Source of the DNA: Poecilobothrus nobilitatus
Lineage: Eukaryota > Arthropoda > Insecta > Diptera > Dolichopodidae
NCBI GenBank assembly: GCA_947095535.1
Contig: OX352773.1
Span: 262,531,590 to 262,595,589, forward strand
DNA: 64,000 nucleotides
Direction: 5' to 3'
Positions 12,521 through 25,947 of this stretch are shown piece after piece. Each line of letters starts with the position of its first letter. Position 1 is the stretch's first letter. Position numbers and translations under genes: made by a program. The notes beneath the pieces are model-generated. The model ran no database searches and had not been told where the DNA came from. It saw nothing but the letters and a program-made list of their open reading frames with translations.

Positions 12521-14981
12521 TATATTGACAACCACAATTTCATAAATAAATTTAATTCAGGAAGTTTTTACAACACTACAAGTTTTTTTACAACACTAAA
12601 TTGTTAGTGGTCTTAATCATACCATATATTATTAACTGGGATGCTGTGTACCCAGGTATGAGCGGGTGAATAATACAATTTGAAAATTATTTTTAATGGT
12701 TCGACAAGTTTCGTCACTAATAGGCGAAAATATGTTAGTATACGTGATGTATTCAAGACTACACTTCGTATTACCTTTAAATACTTTCTAAAATATAGAT
12801 AGGTACATTTGCAAATAAAATATTCCCTTCATATCTAGTAAACAAATTATTTGTTGAAAGGTCACAAAAAAATGTTTGAATCTTGTAATTATTTCTTACC
12901 ATATATAGTGGTCGTCTCAAACACTTATCGTTTTTTGATTCTTAACACTACGAATCACTTATTTCCCTAATTCTGGTCCTCTGTTAATTCTATTTCGATC
13001 TTTAATATTTACAGAGTGTACTAAAACGAATAAAAACCTGTTCTGTAAGAGGAGTGCGAAATCTATTTCTCTCGGTTCTTGAAATAACGGGGCGTAAACT
13101 TCTTTTTAAATTTTCATCATTTCTTAAGTCGTTTAGTTTTGGCGATGTAAGCAAATTTAATTAAAACTTAAAAAGAATTTTAGATACCATTATTTGAAAA
13201 ACCGGGGGAAATAAACTTTTCCCTACAGAATAATTTTTTATTCTACCCCTACAGAACAATTTTTTTTATTCTTTTTGGTTTACCAAATATACCATATACA
13301 AGACGAAAAGAGAATCACCCTGCTCTGCTCCAAATCGGATTAAAATATGTGATGTTATAGACAAAATTAGTACAAAGCTTTAAGTACTATAGAAAAATAT
13401 TTATGAAGACGTTTTAAAATAAAAATGTAGGTGTAATGTTCATTCCATTTTAATTTGCTATCGTTTACAAGAACAGCAGATTTATGTTAAAATTTTAAGC
13501 CTTATATTTTTGAATGTCCTATATTTTGAAATAATAAAACTAAAATTAAAAAATCTATTACTTTAACTCTAAACTTTGATGCAATTATATCCTTACAAAA
13601 TTATCTTTCCCCTTACTTAAATTACATAACAATGCAATTTTTTATTATTTTTTATTTAAATTTTTTACTTTTTTACTTTGAAAATAATATTTTGGAATCG
13701 TTTAGAATAGATTAGCATACCATTAACATTTATACATATATATATACGTATATACATTACATAACTTATGCAAATACATTTTATGTATTACTATTAAGGA
13801 TTATTAAAAAAAAAAATTTTTTATTACTTTTATAAATATTGTTATTTTAGTTATAGTAACATAGTTACCGCTTACCAAGAATAATTTAACCAAACTAAAA
13901 CAAAAAAAAAAAAATTTCAAAAAGGAAAAAAATGAGTCCTTCCTAAACTGACTATTAGGCATATGTCATGTATATTTGAATGAAATGTTTTTACCAATAA
14001 TCTTTTTTACATTATATAAAAAATTTTTTTTTATTATATGTTTATGTGTATGTAATTGCATGTTTTCAAAATCATATATTACAAATTGTATATTTTTATA
14101 CGTATAAATGCATTTATATAATTTTAAACATTATATAAATTTCTAGATAAATGGACATAACAATATCGTTATTGTTATGTTTGTATATTTATTTCAAACA
14201 TTTTTGTAAAATCATTACGGAAATGAGTTTTTCTCACGATATATTTTAAGTTTCATATAATTTTTTTTTTTTTTCTCCCCTTGAATTAATGTTAAAAGAA
14301 GTTACAATTAAATATAAAAATAAACTTTTATACCATTCATTTTAGTTTCAAAAGAATACATTTTGTATTAGGAAACATTAAAGAAGATTTATTGATACCA
14401 ATATATGATAATATTTATTGAAATTTCGTTCATTAGTTGTCGTCTTTAACTATATTACGGGATTATAAAACATAAATACTCTTAAAGTTTTTTATTTGTA
14501 CGCCATCTATTATCTAGAATAAAAAATATATAATATTTGTACATTGTATAAAAAAGACATCATTAAGAATGATTCAAAAAAAAATTTTATTGAAAAAAGT
14601 AAATAATAAAAATCTTAGTAAAAAATCATAGACTAAACTAAACTATTAGGTACATAAAGTAAATATCTATTTACTTTAACAAAATAAAAAAAATAAAAAT
14701 ATTACAATTTTACTAAATATTTACTTCTCATAGCTTTTAATGTCCTTGAACTTAATTAACTATTGGTAATAACCTTGAAAAACTTTTAACTATATCTAAT
14801 AAAGTAAAAGTTTTTAAGTGATTTATAAGAATATTTTAAGTTATTATCTGTTGTTTTATTATTTCTAACATTTAATTAATTGATAATAACAAGAATTTTT
14901 ACAATAAACTTTGTTAGGTGAATATAAATTTTTTTGACACCTAAAAGTATGCAATTAATTTCGATTGATTAATTTAATTTC
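12521..14981. other. Non-coding DNA
   Basis: No gene seen. 12600-13350 is less AT-rich and may hold further decayed LINE sequence, but no motif was recognised. Confidence 0.4.
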
Positions 14982-14995
14982 AATAGAAAATTTTG

Positions 14996-15268
14996 GGGGC
15001 TTCGGTAGCCTAGTGGGTAGGCGTGTGGCGTATTAACCGAAGGAGTGTGGGTTCGACCCCTGCACAGGTCGTAAGTTTTTTTCTTTACATACCCCCCTTA
15101 CGACCTAATATAATGTAAATATATAGTATATAATATAAACAAAATAAATAATATTAGTATATAATTTAATAATAGTATAAAAACCTATAATGGCCTTAGT
15201 AGTCGATGGTTCAATAATATTGCACTACATTAATGTATGTAATATTAATATAAATAAATAAATAAATA
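14996..15268 (+). mobile_element. tRNA-derived SINE with 14-bp target duplication
   Basis: The head contains a pol III A box (tagcctagtgggtagg) and B box (gggttcgacccc). The body has an inverted pair, ggtcgtaag/cttacgacc. The tail is (TAAA)n. The element is bounded by identical 14-bp copies of aatagaaaattttg at 14982-14995 and 15269-15282, which gives a precise insertion boundary. Confidence 0.88.
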
Positions 15269-15282
15269 AATAGAAAATTTTG

Positions 15283-18200
15283 AAGATGGCTTTGGCTTTA
15301 CAATTTTAGAATATTTTAATATAATTCCAAATGTTTTACACTATATGGTCCTAGGTTATATGATTCTAATTATTTAGTTTAAAAAAAAAAAATAAATTTT
15401 AAAACTTAAATCTTAAAGTAATTTTTCGTTTATTGTATATCAAATATAATTTTCCCCATTAAACTACGAATAAAATTCATTTTCTTATTAATATTACAAA
15501 TAACGAGCCTCAGTGGACGGAGGAGTCAGACATTATAGCATATCAACCACAGAAGTGCGAGTTAAAATAAGACACATGTTGTTTAAAATATAAAATATAA
15601 ATCAAACTTGCCACCACCATTGGATCTTTTGAAGATCTACAGCTCTCGAGATCTCTTATAAAATGATGAAATTGTCAGTTTAGTTATTGTATAAAAATAT
15701 AAATTTTAACTTGGTTAAACCTTTAAATCTTTATTCCTGACCAACAAATATTTTCAAATATAATTTCCTAAACAAAACAAAATTTAAAGTGAATAGAGCG
15801 CAAAAAAAAAAAAATGTATGCACTGTATCTGTTTAAAATATGTTCTACTAAATTGTTTCCTGACATAAATTTTATTTTACTAATAATGCTATAAATTTTG
15901 ATTTTAATACTGACCATAAAAATATTAACCATTTCTAAACATTTAAAAAGAAAAATTATGATTCAATTAATTTAAAATATTATAAAAGAAAAAATAATGT
16001 TAACATTCATATGTCGTTTTTTTACTGTCAATCAAATTGCATTTTGAACTTTTTTAAACTATATTAAGGTTTACTGAAAGATTGTATCATTTAACATAGA
16101 TTTTAATGTTCAGGAAATTTAGGAAATATAATAGCTATGAATGGCTATCAAATAATTATACTTTATACCATGGCCATGAATGGCAATCAAATTATTATAC
16201 TTTATACCATGGCCATGAATGACAATTAAATAATTATTCCTTGTACTATTAATAATATTATTAATAATTAAAAAAAAAAATTAGAAAATAATTTTAATTC
16301 ATATATAAAACTCACAGATAAAAATAAAAAATATATAAATTGGATTGGTACTAACAAAGATTTATCTTTAAATTTTAAATACTTAAGTTTAGATAAATTA
16401 GTAATTAAAAGGCTATGTAATAAGCAATAATTTATATAATTTTAATTAGATGTATGATTAATAATAAAAAATCAATTTACTGAAAAAATTATATCTAATT
16501 GTTGATACCATGTCAAATATCAGTCGTTTAGTAAATGACAAGACAATAAAAATATAAAAAAATGATAGTTAATAAAATGTATTTTTACACAATTTTGATT
16601 AATTGGTTCATTTTTCCTTATCACAGATTATATAAGTACTGGATATTATTAAGAAAAATAATTTTTACTTTTATATAATAAACTGGGAGATGAAATTTTG
16701 AAATATAAGATAAGTTTAGTGATCATTTTAAAATGGACCCATAATCATACTAATATCAAACATTTTACTTATTACAAGCATAAGTTAATTTATCATTTCG
16801 AGAATTATCACTAACTGATTTAGTCATAATTTACTTGGGTTCGTTTGTTAGTAAATAAAGACTAAACTACTTATGAAACTACTTAATTACTGTTACATAA
16901 TGGTTAGAAACTAAAAATCCAATAGTAAAAAAGCAATCTATGCCTATTGGTTAAGCATTGCACAGGAATGCTGAAATTTATCGTACAGACTACAAGTATT
17001 AATCATGCTAGTGTAAAGGCTGCCTCTTATTCTTATAGCTTGTTAACGCTGGTATCAAAAAGCTCTGACATTGAGTTTTTCCCTCTTTCCCTCTTTATAT
17101 ACACCTGAAATAGGTTCAAATTTGCCGTAGTCTATGAAGTCGTGTGAGATATTAAAGAGCTTGAACAATATCAAATTCTTTCGATTTACCCTATATCCCA
17201 TATATTGACCAATGTAAGGGTAAGTAATATCACCTTGAATAACTTACTAAAGAAATACGACATCAGCTAGTAAACGGTCTAACTGGAAAGAATTTACGTT
17301 TATCAAAGAAGTCAAGCCTTTCGTAAGGCAGAAGATGTTTCAGATCAGCCCAAGTAAGATTGCGTGAAGCTAAACAACAAATTTTTTTTTCGACTGATTT
17401 AATACCTGAAATATCTACGACACGATAAGGAGACCATATTTGACTTGATTATTCAAGGATAGGTTTTACTTAAGTAATGAAAAGATGTTTCGTGATATAG
17501 GGATCAGAGAACTCTTTTAACTATCGTAAAACAAACCCTACAGTTCAGTTAGCTTAATTAACAATAAAATTATAGTAACTTTTAATGTTCAAACTATTAT
17601 CGAAAATTAGATCTAAATCAAAAGTGCTATTAACTGTTTTAATAATTTGAGCTTTAATGAGATATTCATATTATAACATGGTCTGATAAGGTAGCGGCAG
17701 TAGTAAATAAAGGATGTAAAAACTAATATAAAAAGGTTGTAGAAATAAATACCTTTCTAACCTATTGCATGGATTTTTGATTAAAACTGCTCAATACCTA
17801 CATATATATTTGGAGTAGTTCATCAATTTCCATTAGTACTTTTATTTTTTATACATTAAATATTTTTTATTATTAAAAAATTTGTTCAATTGTTTTTTTT
17901 CAAAGAAAATCTACTAAAGCTACTGAAAAATATTTCCAAATTGTTCAGCTATATTAAAATTGTTCAGCTATATAAAGCAATATACAAAAATAGGTTTTAA
18001 AATACGAAAATGTTTAAGTAAAAAATAATAAACGACAAAAATCGATTTAATAATCGCATTTAATGAAAACTCCATAAAATACTTTTTATACATTTACCGT
18101 TGTAAATATTTACCTTTAAATTTCAAGTAAAGAATTCATAATAGAACGGGTGCAGTTTAAAAAAATCATTGCAAAAAGAAAAAACTAAAATTTCATTATA

Positions 18201-18296
18201 AATTGAATAAAAGAGCTTTTAAAATTTAATACATCATAATCATATCTATAGATTTGCATATATGTACTTTATAATTTATAAATATATATGTATATA
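15283..18296. other. Non-coding DNA
   Basis: Contains the small tandem repeat listed separately. The interval 17000-17600 is less AT-rich, and its minus strand has an open stretch of about 60 codons (about 17050-17220) that I do not recognise; it may be a decayed transposon. Confidence 0.4.
16135..16240 (+). repeat. Short tandem repeat, about 2.3 units of 45 bp
   Basis: The unit contains 'atgaatggcaatcaaat' plus 'ttatactttataccatggcc'. It is repeated twice nearly exactly, with a partial third copy. Confidence 0.85.
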
Positions 18297-18653
18297 CAAG
18301 GTGTGTCACAGTACATGGAAATTATATGTAACGATTCTTAAGATAATCACACTTAAAACTGAAATAAAAAATATTACCAGAAAAAAATAAAATTTTATGA
18401 TGGTGTTAAAAATTAAAGGAAAAACAATAAATTAATTTTTAATTATTTGGAAAATAGTAAAAAATATGAGAAAAACCATGATAACAGTTTTTGAAGCTGA
18501 AATTTAAAAGATTGCTAAAAAAAAATAAATAAATTTTTAATAACCCTTATTTTAAAATATAGTGAAAAGTCCTTTCAGATATAGAATTTTGTACTTGTTT
18601 TGTACTCTTTTATCTTACATTATTTAAATCCTTATTACAGTAGAATCACCTTG
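18297..18653. mobile_element. Candidate Tc1/mariner-type MITE
   Basis: Bounded by TA, with ends CAAGGTGtgTC...cagta on the left and ta...GAatCACCTTG on the right, giving an imperfect inverted repeat of about 18 bp. The same right end (ccttattgcagcacaatcaccttgta) recurs at about 20090-20118, indicating a dispersed family. No coding capacity. Confidence 0.4.
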
Positions 18654-19437
18654 TATTTGTATATATATATATAACAAAATTTAATGTAAAATGTTTCTTA
18701 AATGCATTTAGCACCTGAAAGAAATAAGAGACCATGTTTTTATTAATAATTTTATACAAAAATTACAAAAATCTTTAAATTTTAACTTAACAAAAATTGA
18801 GGAATACAATAAATTCTGAGTTACATTATAATAAATATTGTGGAACTCTAAAATCTCTTCATAAGCATTTTTTTTTCTTCTCTGAAAATAAACTTTTAAA
18901 ATTGTGGAAATTGGAAATTGCCGCTCCCAAACGTTCCCTAAATAATTTACTAAACCTGTTTTTTGTAACCAAATCTAAAACATCCAAAGAAAAATAATTT
19001 TTTACGTTTTTTTTTTTTTTATAATTATTTATTTATTCAATTATAACTAAACCTAAAAAAAATTACAAAAAAAATGGTTATATTTCACAAATTAACATTA
19101 TTAGCTTTAAAAATAACAAACATTTTTTTTTCGCTAATCTTAATCTAGTCTTAAATGAATTTATTTAAAAGAAGTCTTTTTAACAATATAAGTTTTTTTT
19201 TATTTGCTTTTTTTTTTCCTTGGAAAATCATTTAAAAAAGCAAGGTTATTTCAAAAATTTTAAAAGTATAATTAAAACTTAATCCTAATAAAACAAACTT
19301 TACCTAACCCCCACCCCTTTTTTCTTCATGGGTTTTTTCCGAACTGTTAAATATTCGGGAAAAACCAAACAGGAAAAAATTATTTTTAAAATTTAAACTA
19401 AAAAAAATATAAAATTTTGTTCTTTGATATTTATTTA

Positions 19438-19632
19438 CTAATAAGTATCTTCTAACCACCAATAACTTCTGTTTAATGTTTTATCCGTATCCGGTATATA
19501 CATGTCATATTTTATGTTGATAGAACTCATGTCATTAGGATCATAACTAATTTTTTTACACGTAGCCCTTCTATTTATTATTGTGAAATAATATTGGGAC
19601 GTTTTGTTGGTTCTGTATATAACCTTGCATGT
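19438..19632 (-). other. Possible terminal exon of an unidentified minus-strand gene
   Basis: An open frame of 64 codons ends in TAG at 19438. It directly follows a good acceptor on the minus strand (ttttatattcttag|ac) and is followed by an AATAAA a few bases after the stop. The peptide is compositionally normal, not low complexity: it has three Cys-region residues early (TCKV..., RRATCKK) and ends YWWLEDTY. I do not recognise the family. It could instead be a fragment of a transposon-borne or decayed gene, since LINE remnants lie on both sides. Confidence 0.3.
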
Positions 19633-19760
19633 CTAAGAATATAAAATGTACCGGTGCGATGAACGCTGTATTTAACGATTTTTGAATATAATATTTTGGT
19701 TATTTTTTATTTTATTAGAATTATTATTGTGATATTCTTTTTCAAAATTTATATCTAAAC

Positions 19761-19930
19761 GCCGGCGAAATTTGGGAACAGTACTGCCATATGGTCACTG
19801 TCAAAAGGGTATTTTTGCAAACGGTTGTAAGTTTGATTTTGTACTGTTTCAATTCTGTTATCCGCTATTATCACATCTAAGTACGAGTACTTCTGGGAAA
19901 AGTAGGAGAGTCAGATTTATAATTTTGGGT
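19761..19930 (-). pseudogene. LINE endonuclease-domain fragment (Jockey-like)
   Basis: The minus strand reads YLDVIIADNRIETV, then QKYPFDSDHMAVLFPNF. This resembles the end of the APE-type endonuclease of Jockey-clade LINEs: a 'LD.vi.d' strand followed by the catalytic SDH motif. A frame change just upstream and no continuation to an RT domain show it is a decayed fragment. Confidence 0.6.
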
Positions 19931-20119
19931 TCTGTACCGAATATTGTTTTGTGCTAAACAATTTTTTTTGTTTACAACGTAAACAAAAAAACAGAAAAAA
20001 AAATTCAAAATAATTTGAAAATTTAAAGCTAAAATTTAAAAAATTGGTGGAAAAAATTGGTTTTATACTCTCTTGTCTTACGTTATTTAACTCCTTATTG
20101 CAGCACAATCACCTTGTAT

Positions 20120-21179
20120 TTGCATACAAGTAGAACAGGTGCAAAGTCAGAACTAAACTTTTTTTTTTTTTTTTGAAACATTATTTTTATTTTATTTATT
20201 TATAATCTTAATTTTACTTAACCTACAAAAAAAGTTTACAAAAACATGTACTCATTCTTGTTATTATTTTATTAACATTTAAAAATATGAAAAAAAATTT
20301 GTTTATGTTAAATTATATCTACTTTAAATACATTTGGTCAAAATTTAAAAAAATCAATGTTTAGATTTTTTTTATTTATATAAAAGCCCTAACCTACTTA
20401 ACAAACCTACCAAAAATATCTCAGAACTAAACGAAAAATCAGAATTTGTCTAGGAGACGCACATAATTGCATATTTTATAGTATGAAAAAATTGCATATT
20501 TATAGGATAAATTATAAAATAACACTTACTAAATTAATACAAACTAATTTAAAGCCATTTTATAACTCATAGACTCAAAAAATTCCTAAAATTTAACTTT
20601 TTTTAAATATCTTAATAGTTGATTTATTATTATATATTAATATAATTATATAATATAGTACTTATAATATTACTTTTAAATATAAATGTATGTATTATTT
20701 TTGTAAAAATATGATAGAAAAAAGGCCGAATTTAAACATTTTGTGATTTTAAAATACATAGTAAGAAATAAAAAATAACAAAAAAGAGAAAAAAATTGAA
20801 GTAGAAATATTTATTAAATTGTTCCATTAAAAAAAATTTTTTTATACACAATTAAATATTACTATTAGATAAAACTAAAAAAATAGTTGTTCTAAAGACA
20901 AGTAGACGAACGAAAAATAAAACAAGCTTCATTTAAGAAATTTTCACTACCACATTTTTTCTTAATAATAAAATTTAAGACATAATGGTTTTCATTTATA
21001 AAATAATTATTTAAGCCGTATTAACATTCATATATAACAGTTCAAAATTAGCACTTAATTTAATAAAATGGCTTTAAATTAATACAAACTAATTGATAAA
21101 ACTTAAAAATTTAATACTAAAAATTTAATCCTAAATCTAAATACATCGTTTTAGGATTGATTTGTTAAATTTCTGATGA
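20120..21179. other. AT-rich non-coding DNA
   Basis: No gene seen. Ends in less AT-rich sequence that belongs to the LINE fragment to the right. Confidence 0.4.
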
Positions 21180-21930
21180 GCGGATTTTTTGAATAATAAA
21201 ATAAGAATAGAAAAAAGCAGGGCAGAGTATTTCGATCTGTTCAGAAATCAAATTTATATTTGCTAATTCGTGCAGATACTTAGTGGGAAAGAATAAAGGT
21301 TTCACTAAAAGTAGTTTTAATAGAGCACTCCGTTATTTTTGGAGTATATCTATGTTAGTTTTTGCAGTGCTTTTTCATACAGGATAGCCATATATAATAG
21401 TACACTGCGAAAAATTGTTTTAAAAATGAGCATTTTATTTTCTGTATTTAGGATTGATTTTTCGATTAATTAATGGATAAAGCATACGGATAATAAAGTT
21501 AGTTTTTTCCATCGTTTTTAAGGTTTAAAAGTTAATTTTTTATCGATGTGAATGCCATACTTGATACTTGATTGTTTCAGGTTCCCAGGATATTTAGTTG
21601 TTATTGGTAATAAGATTTCTGTTTGGCAAGAAACTTGATTTTCTCCTCTTCCTTTTTGTGAAGAATATCTCTTTTCTTTTTTCGCCATTTATTACAATTT
21701 TCCAGTTAAAGAAATTCCTTTGAATAAGGATAAAATTGCTTTCCAGGTATTGAATAATTTCATTTGGGCACTTGGAGGTACTGAGCAGAGAAGTACCATC
21801 TGCATATAATCCAAGCTCGCAGTGAGTAGGCTTTGGTAGTTCTGCTATGAAAATATTATACAGAATAGGAGACAGTGATGAATCTTGAGGGACGCCATAC
21901 GTAATACTCTTAGAAACTTGACACTGCTGA
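21180..21930 (-). pseudogene. LINE (Jockey-like) reverse transcriptase remnant
   Basis: The minus strand from 21900 reads YGVPQDSSLSPILYNIF, then LGLYADGTSLLSTS. These are the RT 'GVPQGS.LSP.LYN.F' and 'YADD' motifs of Jockey-type LINEs. The frame then runs on for about 70 codons to a stop near 21600. The catalytic YADD is changed to YADG, and the C-terminal part (to about 21180) is recognisable only in broken pieces. It cannot be the same collinear copy as the endonuclease fragment at 19761, because on the minus strand the endonuclease should lie upstream (higher coordinate). Confidence 0.75.
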
Positions 21931-22466
21931 GCCTATTCTAACATTATTTAATTTTAATTAAAAGACATAATAAGTATGTAGAAATTATTTTGGAATAATT
22001 ATTGCAGTATTATCACAAATTAACCATTCATTTTCTTTTTAAACTCAAAAAGGATATTGCAAATCATTTTTACATAATGTTTGGCTTTACATTTGTTTGG
22101 CTGTAAGAAATATTTTTATAAAATTTTTCAAGCATTACATATATATATATATATCTGCTTTATATACATATATTAATATTAAAACTGAGTTGGATGTGTT
22201 ATGGGCACGTAGTGTGAGGATAAACTTTTATGACCAATAAAAATTATTAAAAAAAAATTTTCCCAATTATGAGAGGATAAATAATAATAAATAGAACATC
22301 AATATGACCCCTTCCAAGCATTTGTTGTGTAAGAAAATTACGTTATAGATTTTATAATTTTTTACAAAGGTCAAAATCAAAATTACATTTTTATATTTAA
22401 AAAATATTCAATTGCACGCAAGAAATATATAAAAATACATTTTTAAAATTACATCAATTTATTTTT
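21931..22466. other. AT-rich non-coding DNA
   Basis: No gene seen. Confidence 0.4.
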
Positions 22467-22760
22467 GCGATCGTAGGTGGAATTCATAGAAATAAACTGT
22501 GCTCTTTCGTGTAGAACGAGTACTAGTTTTCTATGAGTGAGTGGGATTTTAATCCACTAAACAACCTTTTTGACCAAATAATATCAGGTTATGTGACTTT
22601 TAGTACTTATGTACTGCGTCAAGGAAAATTAGATTTAAGAAATAAAAATAAATATCAAATTGACAGGCATATTGTGAACAAAGTTGTTAATGTTTACTTT
22701 GAATCTTTGGAAGTAATATATATGTAATCTTTGACAATTCTAGGGAACTCATAAGGATAT
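22467..22760 (+). repeat. Dispersed repeat family A, copy 3
   Basis: Best match in reverse to 2210-2520: shared 'taatccactaaacaac', 'ggcatattgtgaacaaagtt', 'gaatctttg' and 'attctagggaac'. The 64-codon frame at 22533-22727 lies inside and is not supported as a gene. Confidence 0.6.
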
Positions 22761-24239
22761 TATATTATTTAAATGTTCAAAACAAAACTATGCTAAATTT
22801 TAATTCTATTCATAATTTTTTACTTTAACTTATATTTAAAATAATAACAGTTTAATTTAGTCAAGTTAAGAGACTTTGTGAAAAAGAAGTATGTACTTCC
22901 TTAATCGATTGTCGATGTTTATTTAATAAAAATTGTTCAAATTTATTGGGCTCTTAATATTTGAATGTGAAATCGTGGATAAACACGCTGGATAAAACAA
23001 GTTCAGACAAAAAAAAAATTGGAAAAACATTCTTGGAAAATAAACTAATAAAGTTTTTATGGCAGCAAAAAAAACTGTTCTACAATAAAAATGTAATCAA
23101 CAGAGTTAAAATAATATGGTACGAACACTATCTCTATATAGTATAATATCACATCTCGGGATTTATATTTGGCCTTATGCAATTTATTTTTCTCGACAAA
23201 AAAGGTTATGCGTACAAAATTGTGATTATGATTGTATTCCATTATGATAGACGAGCTGCATGCAAAAAAAAGTTATTACAACTTGGCTAACAGTATGCCA
23301 TATAAAGGAACATTAATTAGTGTAAGAACTACTGAAGTGCGTTTTTCACGTCAGTATAAAATCTACTACCTTATCTGTCATAGAGTATAACTCTAATTTC
23401 AATAGAGTAAAAAACAAAACGCACCCCTGGTTGTTAGAATGATTTTTTGTTTTGTTTTTTTTTTCAGAATATTTTTTACTAAAATAAAAACCGTTATGTT
23501 AGGTTAGGTTAAGTTACATGAAACAAAACGGTTTTTAAGCTAGAATAATTAAATTAAGTTACGGCAAATTTTTTAACAATAAAGTACTAACAAACCAATG
23601 TTTACGGAAACTTATAACCATATTTAAAAAAAAATATTAACAAAAAAAACAAGTAAAATGCTTTTATACTTTAATATTTTTTAAATTATTAAAAGATAAA
23701 ACCAGTTTTCTGTAAACTTTTTATAGGTTAAAATAGAGGAGAAAAATTATTAGAGAAAATAAAAGTTTATATACCTAACAAAAAAAAAAAAAATTTAATA
23801 TCCAAATATCATTAATAATTTGTTTGTTCAATATTTTTAAAATATATAAATTATATAATACATTCTAACTAAGGATATAAAAACATTATTTATGCTACAT
23901 TTAATTTACAAAATACATACCTACATGAATATTTATTATGTATCCTCAATTTGATTAAATTATTTTTTTTTAAATTACCTTACAATAAATATAAATAAAC
24001 AAGGAAGAATGGAAATCAAAGGTTTTTAAGATCGCACATTTTCAAAAAACTTCAAAAACAGTTTAGAATTGTGATTTGCACCATTGGTTTTGAATTTTCT
24101 TCGAATTTTATGAAAATATGTGGAAAAACATAAGAGGTATTTTAGGGGTTTCAATTTTAAGGAAACCCCTATAATTATAAAGGAAAAGCTGTCATGTAAA
24201 ACTATAATGTTGAAGTTTTAATATTTACAGTTTACTTTT
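22761..24239. other. AT-rich non-coding DNA
   Basis: No gene supported. The two frames at 22961-23146 (plus) and 23057-23242 (minus) overlap antisense and resemble nothing known. Confidence 0.4.
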
Positions 24240-25085
24240 AAAAAAAATTGTTCAGGTGCCTAAGTTACAGGTATCATGTGAGTAAATTTTAAATTTTTTA
24301 CCCTTAATAGCTCTTAAACAGAGCAAGGTCCAAAACAAATTGTTGAGGAAACTTACCCAAAATTTTAAGATTCTTACTGAAAGCCAATCGGAGTTGTACC
24401 AAATTTTGAAATTTTCGTTAGAATTCTGTAATATATAAGGAACAAATCATGAAAAATCACTTGTGACACTTTCTTTAATTTTAAGGATACTTTAAATAAT
24501 CCATAAAAAACATGGTTTAGAGTTCAGAGTTTTTAGGTTTAGGCATGCAAAAGTATAATATTAAAGCTTCAATTTTTACGTATTTATTTACAAAAATTTG
24601 AACAAATAATAGCTCTTAATTAGAGTGTGGCACAAAAAATTCTTTTTAGGAAACTTGTACTAATTTTATAATTTCTTTCTTTCCTTAAAATTTCAATACT
24701 TCATCTAAAAACGTTGTGGTGATATGAAGGAACTAAAATCTTACAAAATTTTCTTGTTATATAACGGCAAATTTAATGTACTAAAATTAAAAATGTATAA
24801 TTTTGATAATAATTTATAAACGTAAAAATAAGTTCTGCCAAATGACGTTTTTAGATTGAAAAAATACTAATCATAACTTAAAATTTATAAATTTAAAACT
24901 AAAAGCTTTTTCAAAGAATGAGGGGCTCTAGGTCCGAAATGGGGGGGGGGGGGAGGGGGACTGCGTCTTTAACATTAATTTTTATATGAAACCTACACAT
25001 TGTTAAAATTTAATTGTTCTATTTTTAACGGTATAGAAGTTTTGTAAACAGACAGACAGTTATACAAACAGATAGACAAAATGAA
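24240..25085 (-). repeat. Dispersed repeat family B, minus-strand copy
   Basis: Reverse complement of the family copy at 44585-45400. Matching landmarks are the GTCT-rich start (25030-25080), 'cccctcat...ttgaaaaag', 'aaaacgtcatt', 'aatttgccgttat', and a further series of 'gagctatta' blocks. A run of 13 G at about 24940-24953 marks the site matching the C-run at 44756. The copies are diverged. Confidence 0.65.
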
Positions 25086-25684
25086 AATAATAAGCTAAAA
25101 TATACTCGTATCTAATCATAATAACTAATCTTAAATCACATTAATAACAAATAATGATACAAATACTACTCTACTACAAAGCAACAAAATCTTTTCTTTT
25201 TTTTAAATTAATGACAGACACTGTCCTTCTTTTAAATAGCCAGAATATGAAAAAATTAACGGCTATATAATGTTAATATGTATTCGTTTTATGAGACTTA
25301 ATGGCGTCTTTGATTTTCAATTTAAATGTTATATTGATTTTACTTGAAAAGTATAGTTATGATTATATTATATATGTATATTATATGTATTATATATATA
25401 TATTTAACAAAAAATAGAACGTCATATAAAATAATAGTTAGTAATCAATTTTTATGAATTTTATCAAGATTAACCATAAGAAAATGTTACAAAACTTATT
25501 TTGATTAATTTTCTTAACAAAAATAAATATAATCCAATAATTTAATCTTTTCTTCTTTTTTAAAAAAGACTTACAAAATACGTTATTTGAAGATATTTCA
25601 TTAAAGATTTGGCAAAATTTTTTATTCTAAATCATCAATTAAAGTATATTTTTTAATATTGATAGTTGTCTTCCTCGCATCCGG

Positions 25685-25690
25685 CACCAT
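25685..25690. other. Left 6-bp target-site duplication (CACCAT)
   Basis: CACCAT sits directly outside the AGTAGTAAGG terminus. The same six bases are the first sequence after the assembly gap on the other side. Six-bp duplications are the known hallmark of Polinton integration. Confidence 0.85.
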
Positions 25691-25702
25691 AGTAGTAAGG
25701 AT

Positions 25703-25773
25703 ATGGCGGAGCCGCATGGAGGAGCTTTTTTAAAGCTTTTTCTATGGCGGAGCCGCATGGAGGAGCTTTTTTA
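25703..25773 (+). repeat. 41-bp direct repeat at the element end
   Basis: A GC-rich unit (gcggagccgcatggaggagc followed by a T run) repeats with period 41; the second copy is partial. The same array is at 44043-44103 on the right. It is far more GC-rich than the rest of the element and is the likely cause of the assembly gap beside the right end. Confidence 0.85.
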
Positions 25774-25947
25774 CCGCTAAAATACACAATAAAAAAAAAA
25801 AAAAAATTGTCTTAACTAACAAATTTAGTATTAAATTATTTATATGAAAAGTTTAAGAATATTGAAATAAAAAAAAAAAAAAAAAATGTTTTAAATAATA
25901 AACTCAGAACTAAGCTTGATTTAAAGTTTATATGAAAAATTAAAATA

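Noticed and set aside
14996..15075. Possible tRNA gene
   Set aside because: A and B boxes are present but there is no complete cloverleaf, and the target duplications and (TAAA)n tail identify a SINE.
19761..21930. One LINE copy joining the endonuclease and RT fragments
   Set aside because: Their order on the minus strand is wrong for one collinear element.
23495..23520. Telomere-like TTAGGTTAGG
   Set aside because: Only two units, interrupted by taagtt; not an array.
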